Source: Compostibacter hankyongensis (GTDB lineage: Bacteria; Bacteroidota; Bacteroidia; Chitinophagales; Chitinophagaceae). From it: DNA of 64,000 bases. The notes under the pieces were generated by a model, which was not told the origin of the DNA, did not search any database, and worked only from the letters and a program-made list of their open reading frames with translations. Shown piece by piece: positions 17,967-26,861 of this stretch (position 1 is its first letter; every line of letters begins with the position of its first letter). The position numbers and the translations under genes were made by a program. The stretch is from contig NZ_BAABFN010000019.1 of the NCBI RefSeq assembly GCF_039541075.1, positions 1 to 64,000 of the forward strand. The letters are read 5' to 3'.

Positions 17967-20900
17967 TTAGAAGTTGATGTTAATCCCCGAATTAAAGATC
18001 CGCTGAATCGGATACGTATCCTGGCTGGCCAGTTCCGGATCGTAAGAATTAAATTTCATCTTATCCCAGGTGAAGAGGTTTAGCCCGTTGAGATAAATTC
18101 TGATATGGCTGGTGCCTAACTTTCTGGAAAGACGTTCCGGCAGGGTGTAGCCGATTTCAAGGCTCTTCAACCGGACATAACTGGTATTTTCAGCAAAGAA
18201 GGTATTTCCGAATTCGCTGAAGGACTGGGTTTGACTTAACGCCGGGAAAGTGACTTTTTCTCCGTTTGCCGCACGTTCTGCCGTCCAGGCATTTTTATGG
18301 TAGTCCCGGAAGTCATACCATTCCCAGGCGAAGCTGTTTGTTCCGCTGCCTACGTCGAAATGTCCCTGGAACAAAGCGGACAAGTCAAATCCCTTGTAGT
18401 TGACAGAGAGTGCGGCGCCCCAGGTGTGCCTTGGAACTGTACTGTGCCTGATCGGTGCGATATCCTTCTCATCAATGACTTTGTCTCCATTTAGATCTTT
18501 GATGATGAGATCGCCGGGGCGCGGAGTTTTGCCGATTTCAAAATCCAGGCCTGAGTTATCTATTTGCTCCTGGCTTTGGTAATATCCGTCATTTGTAATG
18601 TATCCCCAGATCTGTCCGATTTCATATCCGGTCATACGATAGCGATAGGCATAATCATCCGGTTTGGGCGCTTCGTCTACAAATAATATTTTGTTTCTGG
18701 CATAGTTGTAATTGAGGTTGGCGAGAACGGTAAAATCATGACTGATGATCTTCTCGTATTTCAGGTTGATTTCATAGCCGTGATTTTCAATTCTCCCCAG
18801 GTTAATAGGTGGCAGGGAACTACTCGGTTGTCCGATCAAAGTGGGTATGGTCCCCCGGTTGATCAATACATTATTCCGTCTTTCTGTAAACAGATCAACC
18901 GTCAGATTCAGTTGATCAAAGAGCCCCAGCTCAAGGCCTATATTACCCTTCTTTGCAATTTCCCATTTAAGATCCGGGTTTCCCAGGTAATCCTCATTTA
19001 CTACATGTCCTTCTCCGAGATTGCTGGTAAATCCACCGGTGCCCACGCTTATATCATCCAGGTACAAAAACCGCTGATCGCCCAGCTGATCATTACCCAC
19101 AATACCGTAGGAACCTCTTAGTTTTAAAAAGCTAATGGCTTTATTTCCCTTGAGAAAGCTTTCGTTGGAGGCTACCCAGCCAGCTGAAATAGCAGGGAAT
19201 AGACCATACCGGTTACCCTTTCTGAACTGTTCCGAACCGTTGTATCCGGCATCAAATTCTATGTTGTAACGCTCATCATATCCATAGGTTAACCTTGTGG
19301 CCAGGCCGCGTAGATGAAAAGGCAATCTTTCACCATTTCTTATCCAGCTTTCCTGATTGGCCATTAACATGCCTGTGACCGCATGTTTTCCAAAGTCCCG
19401 GGCATAATTCAGAAAGAATTGCAATTGTGTATGGGATTGGAACGTAGCACTTGTGCTCGTGGAAAGCGGCGTATTGATAAAATTGGTCATCGTTTGTAGA
19501 TACATGACGCTGTCGCCTCCGTTCGCGGCGGGTGTGTTGGGATCAATAAACTGTACCCATCTCTCGTAATCCCTTCTGGCGGAAAGGCTATAGACTGTTC
19601 TGGTATCAAATGATCCTACAAACCGGGCGGTCAATCCTTTGGTGAGACTGCTAAAGTCCTTTTCCAATCCCCAGGTTGCCGTAACATTATCCCCGGTATT
19701 TTTTTGGTATCCGGTTCTGTTGATCATCGCCCAGGGACTTTGTCCATAATTTCCGTCTCCGATCAGTACCTCTCCATCGGGTGTCGTTGGGCCCGGTTGT
19801 ACGGAAGGCCATTTCTGGAACAGCGTATTCAGCAAGGCATAAGTGCCGCCGTTTCCGTAGTTGTCCTTACCCGGTTTGTTTTGATCATCCAGATACCCGG
19901 CCACATTTAAAAAGGTAGTAAGGGTTTTCTTTTTATCCAGGGTAGCATCAATATTAGCCCGGAAGCTGTATCTTCTCAGGAAGGCCCGGGCATCGTAGTC
20001 CAGGTCCGGATCCGTTTTCCATAATCCGCCCTGGTACAGGTAGCCTACGTTTACAAAATAACGGGCAAACCCTCCCCCGCCGGACATATTCAGGTTCACG
20101 CGTTCCATAGGAACATACTTATGAGTAAGCTCCTGAAGCCAGTTATGGTCCGGGTAGGCCTGGGGATTATCCTGCGATTTAAAATGCTGTAGCGCATCGG
20201 CAGAGTAGGGGGGCTGGTTGGTGGGGTCATTGGGGGCCGCACCCGGATTGTCATTACGCCATGCTTCATTTTTCAACTGGGCCCAGGTATAGGCATCCAC
20301 GTCGTCAGGGGTTTTTGTAAAACTCTGGATGCCAAACTCCTGCGTTAAGCTGATTTCCGGCTTTCCGGCTTCCCCTCTTCTCGTAGTAACCAGTACGACC
20401 CCATTGGCGCCCTTAACCCCGAAAAGTGCCGTTGCCGAAGCGTCTTTTAATATGGTGACATTCTTTACTTCATTGGGGTCGAGATAGCTGATGTCGCGCT
20501 CAATTCCGTCTACCAGGACCAAAGGTGCCTGTCCGTTCAGCGTTCCCCTGCCCCGTAAGTATAATTGCGTTTGATCCACGCCGGGTTCCCCGCCGTTTTG
20601 AATGACTGTCAACCCCGGGAGCCGGCCAGCCAGGGATACTTTTAGGTTGGCCGAGGGACTTTGCTTCAATTCCGCGGTGCCGATCGATGCAATGGCTCCT
20701 GTAACGGTAGCCTTTTTCTGTTCGCCGAAAGCAACGATCTCCACCTGGTTCAGGCTGCCCGCATTCGCTTCCAGCGTGACGTCTATACGGGTTTCAGTGC
20801 CGACGATGATATGCTTCGTCTGATAACCGATATAGGTGAATTGTAAAGAGTCCGAGGAGGACGCTTCCAGGCTGAAATGCCCGTTGTCATCGGTAATGGT

Positions 20901-21182
20901 CCCCACATTTTTACCTAAGACCTGAACCGTTACCCCGGATAACGGGTTACCCAGTTCATCTTTTACCGCCCCGGTAATGGGGACTGCCGCGACCAGATTC
21001 ATCGTGGATGATTCCTGAGGAGCGGAATGAGATGGAACAATGTTTTTGGAAGCCTGTACGTCGTTGCTGGCATAAGACGCCTGCGCGTGCAGGCTTAACG
21101 CTAAAACGTTGCATACCAGTGAGAGGGTTAAAGCATGAACCCAGATTTTGTGCTTGTGTATAATTTTTCTCATGTCAAACAT
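17967..21182 (-). CDS. SusC/RagA-family TonB-dependent outer-membrane transporter (SusC2)
   Basis: The start at 21182 (MFDMRKIIHK) is chosen because it just precedes the signal peptide; MRKII at 21173 is equally possible, and an upstream in-frame start is less likely. A carboxypeptidase-D-like domain (about 70-150, GAVKDELGNPLSGVTVQVLG), plug motifs (LYLRGRGTLNGQAPLVLVDG, TALFGVKGANGVVLVTT) and a long barrel ending in NININF are visible. No STN domain is present. It is the first gene of the run SusC2-SusD2-phosphoesterase-GH99/SGNH. An operator-like motif lies about 186 bp upstream, with the MFS remnant between it and the GntR gene. Confidence 0.95.
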   Translation of the reverse strand: MFDMRKIIHKHKIWVHALTLSLVCNVLALSLHAQASYASNDVQASKNIVPSHSAPQESSTMNLVAAVPITGAVKDELGNPLSGVTVQVLGKNVGTITDDNGHFSLEASSSDSLQFTYIGYQTKHIIVGTETRIDVTLEANAGSLNQVEIVAFGEQKKATVTGAIASIGTAELKQSPSANLKVSLAGRLPGLTVIQNGGEPGVDQTQLYLRGRGTLNGQAPLVLVDGIERDISYLDPNEVKNVTILKDASATALFGVKGANGVVLVTTRRGEAGKPEISLTQEFGIQSFTKTPDDVDAYTWAQLKNEAWRNDNPGAAPNDPTNQPPYSADALQHFKSQDNPQAYPDHNWLQELTHKYVPMERVNLNMSGGGGFARYFVNVGYLYQGGLWKTDPDLDYDARAFLRRYSFRANIDATLDKKKTLTTFLNVAGYLDDQNKPGKDNYGNGGTYALLNTLFQKWPSVQPGPTTPDGEVLIGDGNYGQSPWAMINRTGYQKNTGDNVTATWGLEKDFSSLTKGLTARFVGSFDTRTVYSLSARRDYERWVQFIDPNTPAANGGDSVMYLQTMTNFINTPLSTSTSATFQSHTQLQFFLNYARDFGKHAVTGMLMANQESWIRNGERLPFHLRGLATRLTYGYDERYNIEFDAGYNGSEQFRKGNRYGLFPAISAGWVASNESFLKGNKAISFLKLRGSYGIVGNDQLGDQRFLYLDDISVGTGGFTSNLGEGHVVNEDYLGNPDLKWEIAKKGNIGLELGLFDQLNLTVDLFTERRNNVLINRGTIPTLIGQPSSSLPPINLGRIENHGYEINLKYEKIISHDFTVLANLNYNYARNKILFVDEAPKPDDYAYRYRMTGYEIGQIWGYITNDGYYQSQEQIDNSGLDFEIGKTPRPGDLIIKDLNGDKVIDEKDIAPIRHSTVPRHTWGAALSVNYKGFDLSALFQGHFDVGSGTNSFAWEWYDFRDYHKNAWTAERAANGEKVTFPALSQTQSFSEFGNTFFAENTSYVRLKSLEIGYTLPERLSRKLGTSHIRIYLNGLNLFTWDKMKFNSYDPELASQDTYPIQRIFNSGININF

Positions 21183-21367
21183 AAAGGTGTTTTTTATGGT
21201 AAGAAAAACGGTCAATCAGGCGGCAAAGTTATCGCGGTAGTATTACGGCAATTTTATGCTATAATTAACATTTTATGAGCTTTTCCGGGCGTTGTCCCTG
21301 TGCCGGCGAAGCATGCCGGTGGCTCGGTGATCATCAATCATTAATAGCCGGCGCTATTGATTATATC

Positions 21368-21382
21368 CTTACGCACTATGTT
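21368..21382 (-). promoter_or_regulatory. Operator-like site O3 upstream of SusC2
   Basis: On the minus strand this reads AACATAGTGCGTAAG, 14 of 15 bases identical to O1 at 12008. It lies about 186 bp before the SusC2 start codon. No other copy is close to SusC2, so this is the likely control site of the SusC2 run. Confidence 0.5.
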
Positions 21383-21602
21383 TGTTTCAATTTGAGATAA
21401 CTTTTCCGGTGAGGAGGAAGCGTTTGCTCCTCAAAGTATGGTTGATGATAGTGGTATAGTGGGTGATCCGGCGTTTGTGGACGGACAGCATCGTGGTCAT
21501 ATGAAATACGGCCGCTTCCGGAGTATCTTATGATATGCCAGCGGGTAAAGGGTTTGCTGTGTCCGGGAAGCGCCTTCCTTCGCCCATTTCCGGGCATCAG
21601 GT

Positions 21603-21720
21603 TCACCCCGGAGCTGACGAGGGCATGGCAAGAATGATCTTGCGTAGCGAGGATGGTCTCATAATAGTTAACGCTCTAAGTTAATCATGACAAAGAAAAC
21701 AGTTTTTTTTAACAAAACAA
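21603..21720 (-). pseudogene. Decayed 5' end of a second copy of the MFS transporter gene
   Basis: From the ATG at 21662 the minus strand codes for MRPSSLRKIILAM and then PSSAPG and a stop at 21603. The intact MFS gene at 13264 begins MNPSLLRKVILAM, so 10 of 13 residues match. The homology continues upstream through the operator-like site and a run of TTTTGTTAAAA bases. After codon 13 the similarity ends abruptly, which points to a deletion joining unrelated DNA. No further MFS segments were found in the gap. This is a remnant of a duplicated transporter whose promoter survives. Confidence 0.7.
21668..21682 (-). promoter_or_regulatory. Operator-like site O4 before the MFS remnant
   Basis: On the minus strand this reads AACTTAGAGCGTTAA, one base different from O2 at 13270. 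It sits 5 bp upstream of the remnant ATG, the same spacing as in the intact gene. It is also about 177 bp upstream of the divergent GntR start and could serve in autoregulation. Confidence 0.45.
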
Positions 21721-21858
21721 ATTTTATTTTTAAGAGCGACGGAATGGTTTTTCAGGACGATGGATGCTTTTAAAGGAGGGTGTTTCGGGGAAAACAATCC
21801 GGTTTTCCTATAGAGTATTTAACTTTATGCGTTTGCATTCAAACCCTATCCGTATAAG

Positions 21859-22608
21859 ATGAAAAAACAGCAACCGAAATTCCTGGCGATATCGGAAGAT
21901 ATCATTGCGAAGATCGCGTCCGGGGAGCTACAGCCGGGCGATAAGGTACCTTCCGAAAATGAGATTATTCATAGCTACCGCGTAAGCAATACCACGGCCC
22001 GTAAGAGCCTGTTGGAGATCGAGCTGAAAGGTTGGGGCAGAAGGATAAAGGGGAAGGGGACCTTTGTGGTGAATCGTACCCGGGACCATCAGCTGCTGCG
22101 CGTGCTGGGATCTATCGGCAGTACCCGCCGCGGTTTTAATGAGAGCCTGGAGGCGGAAGGATTTACCCCGCGGAACATTATCCTGGAAAAGACCGTCCTG
22201 CAGGACGGCATTTCTTCGGAGATCAACGGACAGCATTTTATCATCCAGGGGTCTGTGCTGAAGATCCATCAGTTGCGCTATGCGGATGACGTACTCATGA
22301 AAGACGAGGTAAAGTACATCTCGCTGGAGCTTTGTCCCAAGATACACATGACGTCCACGGAAAAGTCCTACTTCAAGCTTTATGAGGATGAATATTATCT
22401 GAAGATAACCGATGTCAAGCAGACCCTCAGCGCGGATATCCTTCAGCCCGGCGCGCCGGACAATAATTTCGATACCCGGGAGCCGATACCCATTTTTATC
22501 CTGGATTCATCCATCGTTACCAAAGGAGGAAAGGTGGTAGAGATCGAACGTTCCTACTACCGGGGAGATAAGTACAAGTTTGCCATTATTGCTCATCCCG
22601 AGCTGTAA
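21859..22608 (+). CDS. GntR-family transcriptional regulator (HutC/UTRA type)
   Basis: The N-terminal 75 residues form a winged helix-turn-helix of the GntR class (ISEDIIAKIASGELQPGDKV, then SENEIIHSYRVSNTTARKSL and the wing IKGKGTFVVN). The remaining 170 residues fit a UTRA-type effector domain (SLELCPKIHMTS, IERSYYRGDKYKFAII), the HutC subfamily, which usually binds a sugar or sugar phosphate. It is the only regulator in the locus and is divergent from SusC2. I infer that it controls the four operator-like sites, probably as a repressor relieved by a product of the isomerase pathway. In Bacteroides thetaiotaomicron a GntR-type FucR controls fucose genes, a loose parallel. Confidence 0.92.
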   Translation: MKKQQPKFLAISEDIIAKIASGELQPGDKVPSENEIIHSYRVSNTTARKSLLEIELKGWGRRIKGKGTFVVNRTRDHQLLRVLGSIGSTRRGFNESLEAEGFTPRNIILEKTVLQDGISSEINGQHFIIQGSVLKIHQLRYADDVLMKDEVKYISLELCPKIHMTSTEKSYFKLYEDEYYLKITDVKQTLSADILQPGAPDNNFDTREPIPIFILDSSIVTKGGKVVEIERSYYRGDKYKFAIIAHPEL

Positions 22609-22687
22609 TGCCGTGTTATAATAAGGTGGGCATTTTCCGGGAATAATGTAAATTGAGCAGGAGTAATCGATTAAAAAGCATCGAAGC

Positions 22688-23113
22688 ATGGAGAAGGTTC
22701 ATACGACAAATTATTTCAATACCCTTATTGCGGTGGCGGAAGACTGTCCCGCTTCCCGGGGGGAAATGCCTCCCGAACGGGGAGCTGCCAGATCAGTCGC
22801 CACGATCCAGTTCGAGCTGATCTATGATCATCCTTACCGGTTCACTTCCGACGATGTGGTCTTCGAGGTACATGCGGTCCGTAACGGGCTTTCCGGCGAT
22901 AGTCTGAAAACAGAGCGCGGGATTTTTTTTGCGAAGGGACAGCCCTGTCTCCGTTGCTCTCCGCTCGCCAAGCGATACGGCTGGGGTATTCATAGCGACG
23001 AGCAGGGACGGGTAGCTTTGTATGGTATGGAGACGCCCGAATACCGGGCTTTCCTGCGGGATAAGAAGCTGCAGGTCGTAAAGGCGATGCGTTCAAAGAA
23101 AGCGGGCCGATAG
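22688..23113 (+). CDS. DUF6157-family protein
   Basis: A small soluble protein of 141 residues beginning MEKVHTTNYFNTLIAVAEDC, with a conserved PCLRCSPLAKRYGWGIH stretch and a basic C-terminus. This pattern matches the family annotated as DUF6157, found widely in bacteria with no known function. There is no signal peptide and no membrane helix. It follows the GntR gene by 79 bp and is closed by a strong terminator that also faces nrdA. Any link with the locus upstream is doubtful; it is probably an independent gene. Confidence 0.8.
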   Translation: MEKVHTTNYFNTLIAVAEDCPASRGEMPPERGAARSVATIQFELIYDHPYRFTSDDVVFEVHAVRNGLSGDSLKTERGIFFAKGQPCLRCSPLAKRYGWGIHSDEQGRVALYGMETPEYRAFLRDKKLQVVKAMRSKKAGR

Positions 23114-23139
23114 CCGGGCTCCCTTTAACAGCTGATATA

Positions 23140-23170
23140 AAAAAGGTCCCGCCTTAAACGGGACCTTTTT
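23140..23170. terminator. Bidirectional terminator between the DUF6157 gene and nrdA
   Basis: A perfect 12-bp stem, AAAAAGGTCCCG paired with CGGGACCTTTTT, around a 7-nt loop. Both strands end in a T run, so it can stop transcription from the gene at 22688 and from nrdA. Confidence 0.9.
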
Positions 23171-23191
23171 GTTTATTGTGGCAAGAAATAA

Positions 23192-25600
23192 TCATGCACT
23201 GCAGGCTTCGCAGCTGCCATCTGTGGGGCATGCGGCGCCTTCCACGAAGACCGGCTCTATCTCGGCCTCGGCGGCTGCGGCGACGGGCACGGTTTCCGGT
23301 ATGGCTTTCGGGATAACGGGATCGAAATTCTTACCGCCCTGCTTTTCCACGGTAAACTGCACGGCCTGGGTGGCCGCCTGTGTCCGCAGGTAGTACATCC
23401 CGGTCTTTAATCCTTTTTTCCAGGCATAGAAGTGCATGGAGGTAAGCTTGGCCGCATTGGGCTGATCCACGAACACATTCAGGGATTGGGACTGGCAGAT
23501 AAACGCGCCGCGGTCGGCTGCCATATCGATGAGGGTGCGCTGTTTGATCTCCCATACCGTTTTATAGATATCTTTCAGCGTGCCCGGTATTTCGGGTATA
23601 TGCTGGATAGAGCCGTTGGCGGCAATGATGCGGTTTTTCATGTCGTTGTCCCACAGACCCAGCTGTACCAGATCGCGCAGCAGGTGTTTGTTGACGATGA
23701 TGAATTCCCCGCTGAGCACCCGCCGGGTATAGATGTTGGAGGTATACGGCTCAAAACATTCGTTGTTGCCCAGTATCTGCGAAGTGGAGGCGGTAGGCAT
23801 CGGCGCTACCAGCAGCGAATTGCGCAGGCCATGCTCCCGGATGCCCTCCTTGATGGATGCCCAGTCCCACCGGTCGGAAGGCTGTACTCCCCAGAGGTCG
23901 AACTGCAGGTTGCCTTTGGAGGCGGGAGAGCCGGCAAAGGTTTCATAGGGGCCTTCTTTCTTGGCGAGGTCCAGGGAAGCCGTCAGCGCGGCGAAATAGA
24001 TGGTTTCAAAGATATCCTTGTTGAGCTGGCGGGCTTCGGCGCTGTCAAAGGCGTAGCGCATCAGGATAAAGGCATCCGCAAGCCCCTGCACGCCGAGGCC
24101 GATGGGGCGGTGGCGCATGTTGGACCGCTCTGCTTCTTCCACCGGGTAATAATTATGATCGATGATGCGGTTCAGGTTTACGGTAGCCTGGTAGGTTACC
24201 TCAAACAGCTTCTTGTGGTCGAAAGCGCCGTCCTGTACAAAACGCGGCAGGGCCAGCGATGCCAGGTTGCAGACGGCGATTTCATCGCGGTCGGTATATT
24301 CCACCACTTCGGTGCAGAGGTTGGAGCTTTTGATGGTGCCCAGCTGCTGCTGGTTGGATTTGCGGTTGCAGGCATCCTTGTAGAGCATATAGGGGGTGCC
24401 GGTTTCGATCTGCGCTTCCAGAACCGCAAACCAAAGCTCCTGCGCCTTTACGGTTTTACGGGCGCGTCCTTCCGATTCATAGCGGGTATAGAGCTTTTCG
24501 AATTCCTCGCCCCAGCATTCGTGCAGACCCGGCGCTTCGTTGGGGCAGAAGAGGCTCCAGTCTCCGTTTTCTTCCACCCGTTTCATAAACAGGTCCGGTA
24601 TCCAGAGGGCGTAAAAAAGATCCCTGGCGCGCATTTCTTCTTTGCCGTGGTTTTTACGCAGGTCGAGAAATTCGAAGATATCGGCATGCCAGGGTTCGAG
24701 GTAGATGGCAAAAGCGCCCTTGCGTTTGCCGCCGCCCTGGTCCACATACCGTGCCGTATCGTTAAATACGCGCAGCATAGGAATGATGCCGTTGCTGGTG
24801 CCGTTGGTGCCGCCGATATAAGAGCCGGTAGCGCGGATGTTATGGATGCTCAGGCCGATCCCCCCGGCGCTCTGGGATATCTTGGCGCATTGCTTCAACG
24901 TATCATAGATGCCTTCGATGCTGTCTTCCTGCATGGTCAGCAGGAAGCAGGAGGACATCTGCGGCTTCGGCGTGCCGGCGTTGAAGAGGGTGGGGGTGGC
25001 GTGGGTAAACCAGCGCTCGCTCATCAGCTCGTAAGTCTTGATGGCGGAGTCGATATCTTCTTTGTGAATGCCGATGGCCACGCGCATAAAAAGATGCTGC
25101 GGGCGTTCCGCGATCTTCCCGTCTACCTTCAGCAGGTAGGAGCGTTCCAGCGTTTTGAAGCCGAAATAGTCGAAGTCGAAATCGCGGTCGTAGATGATGG
25201 TAGAATCCAGCAGGTCCTTGTTTTTCTTAATGATCTCCCATACATCGTCGGCGATCAGGGGGGCCGGTTTCTCCGAATTGGGATCCACATAGTCGTGGAG
25301 CAGCTTCATGGTCCGGGAGAACGATTTGACCGTATTCTTATGCAGGTTGCTGACCGCAATGCGGGAAGCCAGCAAAGCGTAGTCCGGATGCTTGACGGTT
25401 AGCGAGGCGGCGGTTTCTGCGGCCAGGTTGTCCAGCTCGGTAGTGGTGACGCCGTCATACAGCCCGTTGATCACTTTTTTGGCTACATCCACCGGGTCAA
25501 CATACTGGGAGGACAGGCTGTAGCAGAGCTTTTCAATGCGCGCCGTAATTTTATCAAACTTGACCGATTCCTTGCGGCCGTCTCTTTTTATGACATACAT
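23192..25600 (-). CDS. nrdA: Class Ia ribonucleoside-diphosphate reductase, large subunit
   Basis: Reduces ribonucleoside diphosphates to deoxy forms with the NrdB radical subunit. The N-terminal 90 residues form an ATP-cone (MYVIKRDGRKESVKFDKI). Active-site Cys218 (QMSSCFLL), Asn427-Cys429-Glu431 (SNLCTE) and Cys444 (AVCNLAS) fall at the same numbers as in the human large subunit, and the C-terminus ends with a CEAC pair for thioredoxin-type re-reduction. Length (802 aa) is close to that of eukaryotic R1 (792). It lies 38 bp downstream of nrdB and is co-oriented, so nrdB-nrdA is an operon. The remarkable likeness to eukaryotic enzymes is seen in other Bacteroidota. Confidence 0.97.
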   Translation of the reverse strand: MYVIKRDGRKESVKFDKITARIEKLCYSLSSQYVDPVDVAKKVINGLYDGVTTTELDNLAAETAASLTVKHPDYALLASRIAVSNLHKNTVKSFSRTMKLLHDYVDPNSEKPAPLIADDVWEIIKKNKDLLDSTIIYDRDFDFDYFGFKTLERSYLLKVDGKIAERPQHLFMRVAIGIHKEDIDSAIKTYELMSERWFTHATPTLFNAGTPKPQMSSCFLLTMQEDSIEGIYDTLKQCAKISQSAGGIGLSIHNIRATGSYIGGTNGTSNGIIPMLRVFNDTARYVDQGGGKRKGAFAIYLEPWHADIFEFLDLRKNHGKEEMRARDLFYALWIPDLFMKRVEENGDWSLFCPNEAPGLHECWGEEFEKLYTRYESEGRARKTVKAQELWFAVLEAQIETGTPYMLYKDACNRKSNQQQLGTIKSSNLCTEVVEYTDRDEIAVCNLASLALPRFVQDGAFDHKKLFEVTYQATVNLNRIIDHNYYPVEEAERSNMRHRPIGLGVQGLADAFILMRYAFDSAEARQLNKDIFETIYFAALTASLDLAKKEGPYETFAGSPASKGNLQFDLWGVQPSDRWDWASIKEGIREHGLRNSLLVAPMPTASTSQILGNNECFEPYTSNIYTRRVLSGEFIIVNKHLLRDLVQLGLWDNDMKNRIIAANGSIQHIPEIPGTLKDIYKTVWEIKQRTLIDMAADRGAFICQSQSLNVFVDQPNAAKLTSMHFYAWKKGLKTGMYYLRTQAATQAVQFTVEKQGGKNFDPVIPKAIPETVPVAAAAEAEIEPVFVEGAACPTDGSCEACSA

Positions 25601-25638
25601 GGCTGGTGTATTAAAGGGTTAGTAATCTTTCTGAAAAA

Positions 25639-26610
25639 TTAAAAATCTTCGTCGAGGCTGAAGGTCTGGGAAGCTTTATTAGCCATTACGCCGCTCTTCT
25701 GGTAATCGCCCACCCGTTTTTCAAAGAAATTGGTTTTACCCTGGAGGGAGATCATCTCCATAAAATCGAAGGGGTTGGAGACCTGGTATACTTTGGGATA
25801 GCCCAGCTCGCTAAGCCAGCGGTCCGCTACAAATTCAATATACTGGCTCATCAGCCGGCTGTTCATGCCGATGAGGTCTACCGGCAGGGCTTCGGTGATG
25901 AATTCTTTTTCGATCTTTACAGCGTCTGTGATGATATGGTATACCTGTTCCTGGGAAAGCTTGTTTTTCAGCATTTTGTAGAGCAGACAGGCAAATTCGC
26001 AGTGCAGGCCTTCATCGCGGCTGATCAGCTCATTGGAGAAGGTAAGCCCCGGCATAAGTCCTCTTTTTTTCAGCCAGAAGATGGAGCAGAAGCTGCCGCT
26101 GAAGAAGATGCCTTCCACGGCGGCAAAAGCCACCAGCCTTTCGGCGAAGTTGCCGTTCTCGATCCAGCGGAGCGCCCATTCGGCCTTTTTCTTTACAGCC
26201 GGTACGGTTTCGATGGCATGGAAAAAGCGATCTTTTTCCTTGGGATCCTTCACATACGTATCGATGAGCAGGGCGTAGGTTTCGGAGTGGATATTCTCCA
26301 TCATGATCTGAAAGCCGTAAAAGCAGCGCGCTTCGGGTATCTGTACCTCGCTCATGAAGTTTACCGCCAGGTTCTCGTTGACGATACCGTCGCTGGCGGC
26401 AAAAAAGGCCAGCACGTGGGAGATAAAATGACGTTCCCCGTCGTTCAGCGAGGCCCAGTCTTTCAGATCGCTGCTGAGGTCTATTTCCTCGGCCGTCCAG
26501 AAGCTGGCCTCGTGCCGTTTATAGTGTTCCCAGACGGTCGGATAGTTTATAGGGAGGATCACAAAGCGGTCTTTGTTTTCCCGTAGCAGAATTTCTGGTT
26601 CGTTGCTCAT
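25639..26610 (-). CDS. nrdB: Class Ia ribonucleoside-diphosphate reductase, small (radical) subunit
   Basis: Houses the diiron-tyrosyl radical cofactor that starts catalysis in NrdA. Ligand motifs are all visible: Asp74 (AASDGIVNEN), Glu105 and His108 (MENIHSE), the radical Tyr112, the Glu of VEGIFFSG, and the Glu and His of DEGLH. The order and neighbours match mammalian R2 motif for motif. The C-terminal tail ends in FSLDEDF, the usual acidic/Phe tail that docks to the large subunit. It is first in the nrdBA operon. The 382-bp region upstream is shared with a plus-strand gene; I saw no convincing NrdR box pair there. Confidence 0.97.
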   Translation of the reverse strand: MSNEPEILLRENKDRFVILPINYPTVWEHYKRHEASFWTAEEIDLSSDLKDWASLNDGERHFISHVLAFFAASDGIVNENLAVNFMSEVQIPEARCFYGFQIMMENIHSETYALLIDTYVKDPKEKDRFFHAIETVPAVKKKAEWALRWIENGNFAERLVAFAAVEGIFFSGSFCSIFWLKKRGLMPGLTFSNELISRDEGLHCEFACLLYKMLKNKLSQEQVYHIITDAVKIEKEFITEALPVDLIGMNSRLMSQYIEFVADRWLSELGYPKVYQVSNPFDFMEMISLQGKTNFFEKRVGDYQKSGVMANKASQTFSLDEDF

Positions 26611-26743
26611 ATCTCAGGGTTTTATGATGACGTTGAAACGGTCCGCAAATTACCGGTATTTCCTAAACTTCAGGGGGCAGGTCCGCCTCTGCTTCCGCAT
26701 GGGAAGCAGCAGGATACTTGCCGGTCGTTTGCGTGGTGTAAAA

Positions 26744-26751
26744 CAAAAATA
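26744..26751 (-). promoter_or_regulatory. Possible -7 box for nrdBA
   Basis: The minus strand reads TATTTTTG, fitting the TAnnTTTG -7 consensus of Bacteroidota. It is about 134 bp upstream of nrdB and I find no good TTG box at the usual -33 distance, so the call is weak. Confidence 0.3.
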
Positions 26752-26861
26752 GGAAAGGCTCGGAATCGGGCGGCCTTTAGTTTTAAACACCCTGTGGATA
26801 AGGTAATATTAATAAAAATGTTATTTGTTGTAGGTTCGTTAATCGCTTTTTGTATCGCTTT

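Larger units (their letters stand above)
21183..21858. other. 676-bp intergenic region between SusC2 and the GntR gene
   Basis: This gap holds two operator-like sites (21368-21382 and 21668-21682), the decayed 5' end of an MFS gene (about 21603-21720), and a minus-strand ORF of 76 codons at 21376-21606 that resembles no known family to me. The 5' part (21216-21360) has short GC palindromes but no coding sign. It must carry the promoters of both SusC2 and the divergent GntR gene. Confidence 0.6.

Noticed and set aside
21376..21606. Minus-strand ORF of 76 codons in the SusC2-GntR gap
   Set aside because: No family resemblance, lies beside a decayed gene and overlaps an operator-like site at its end. 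Another frame reads WAKEGASRTQQTLYPLAYH over part of it, so this is probably gene debris.
23432..25402. Plus-strand ORF of 656 codons opposite nrdA
   Set aside because: Antisense shadow of a highly conserved gene; its translation has no recognisable domain and arises from GC-rich third positions.
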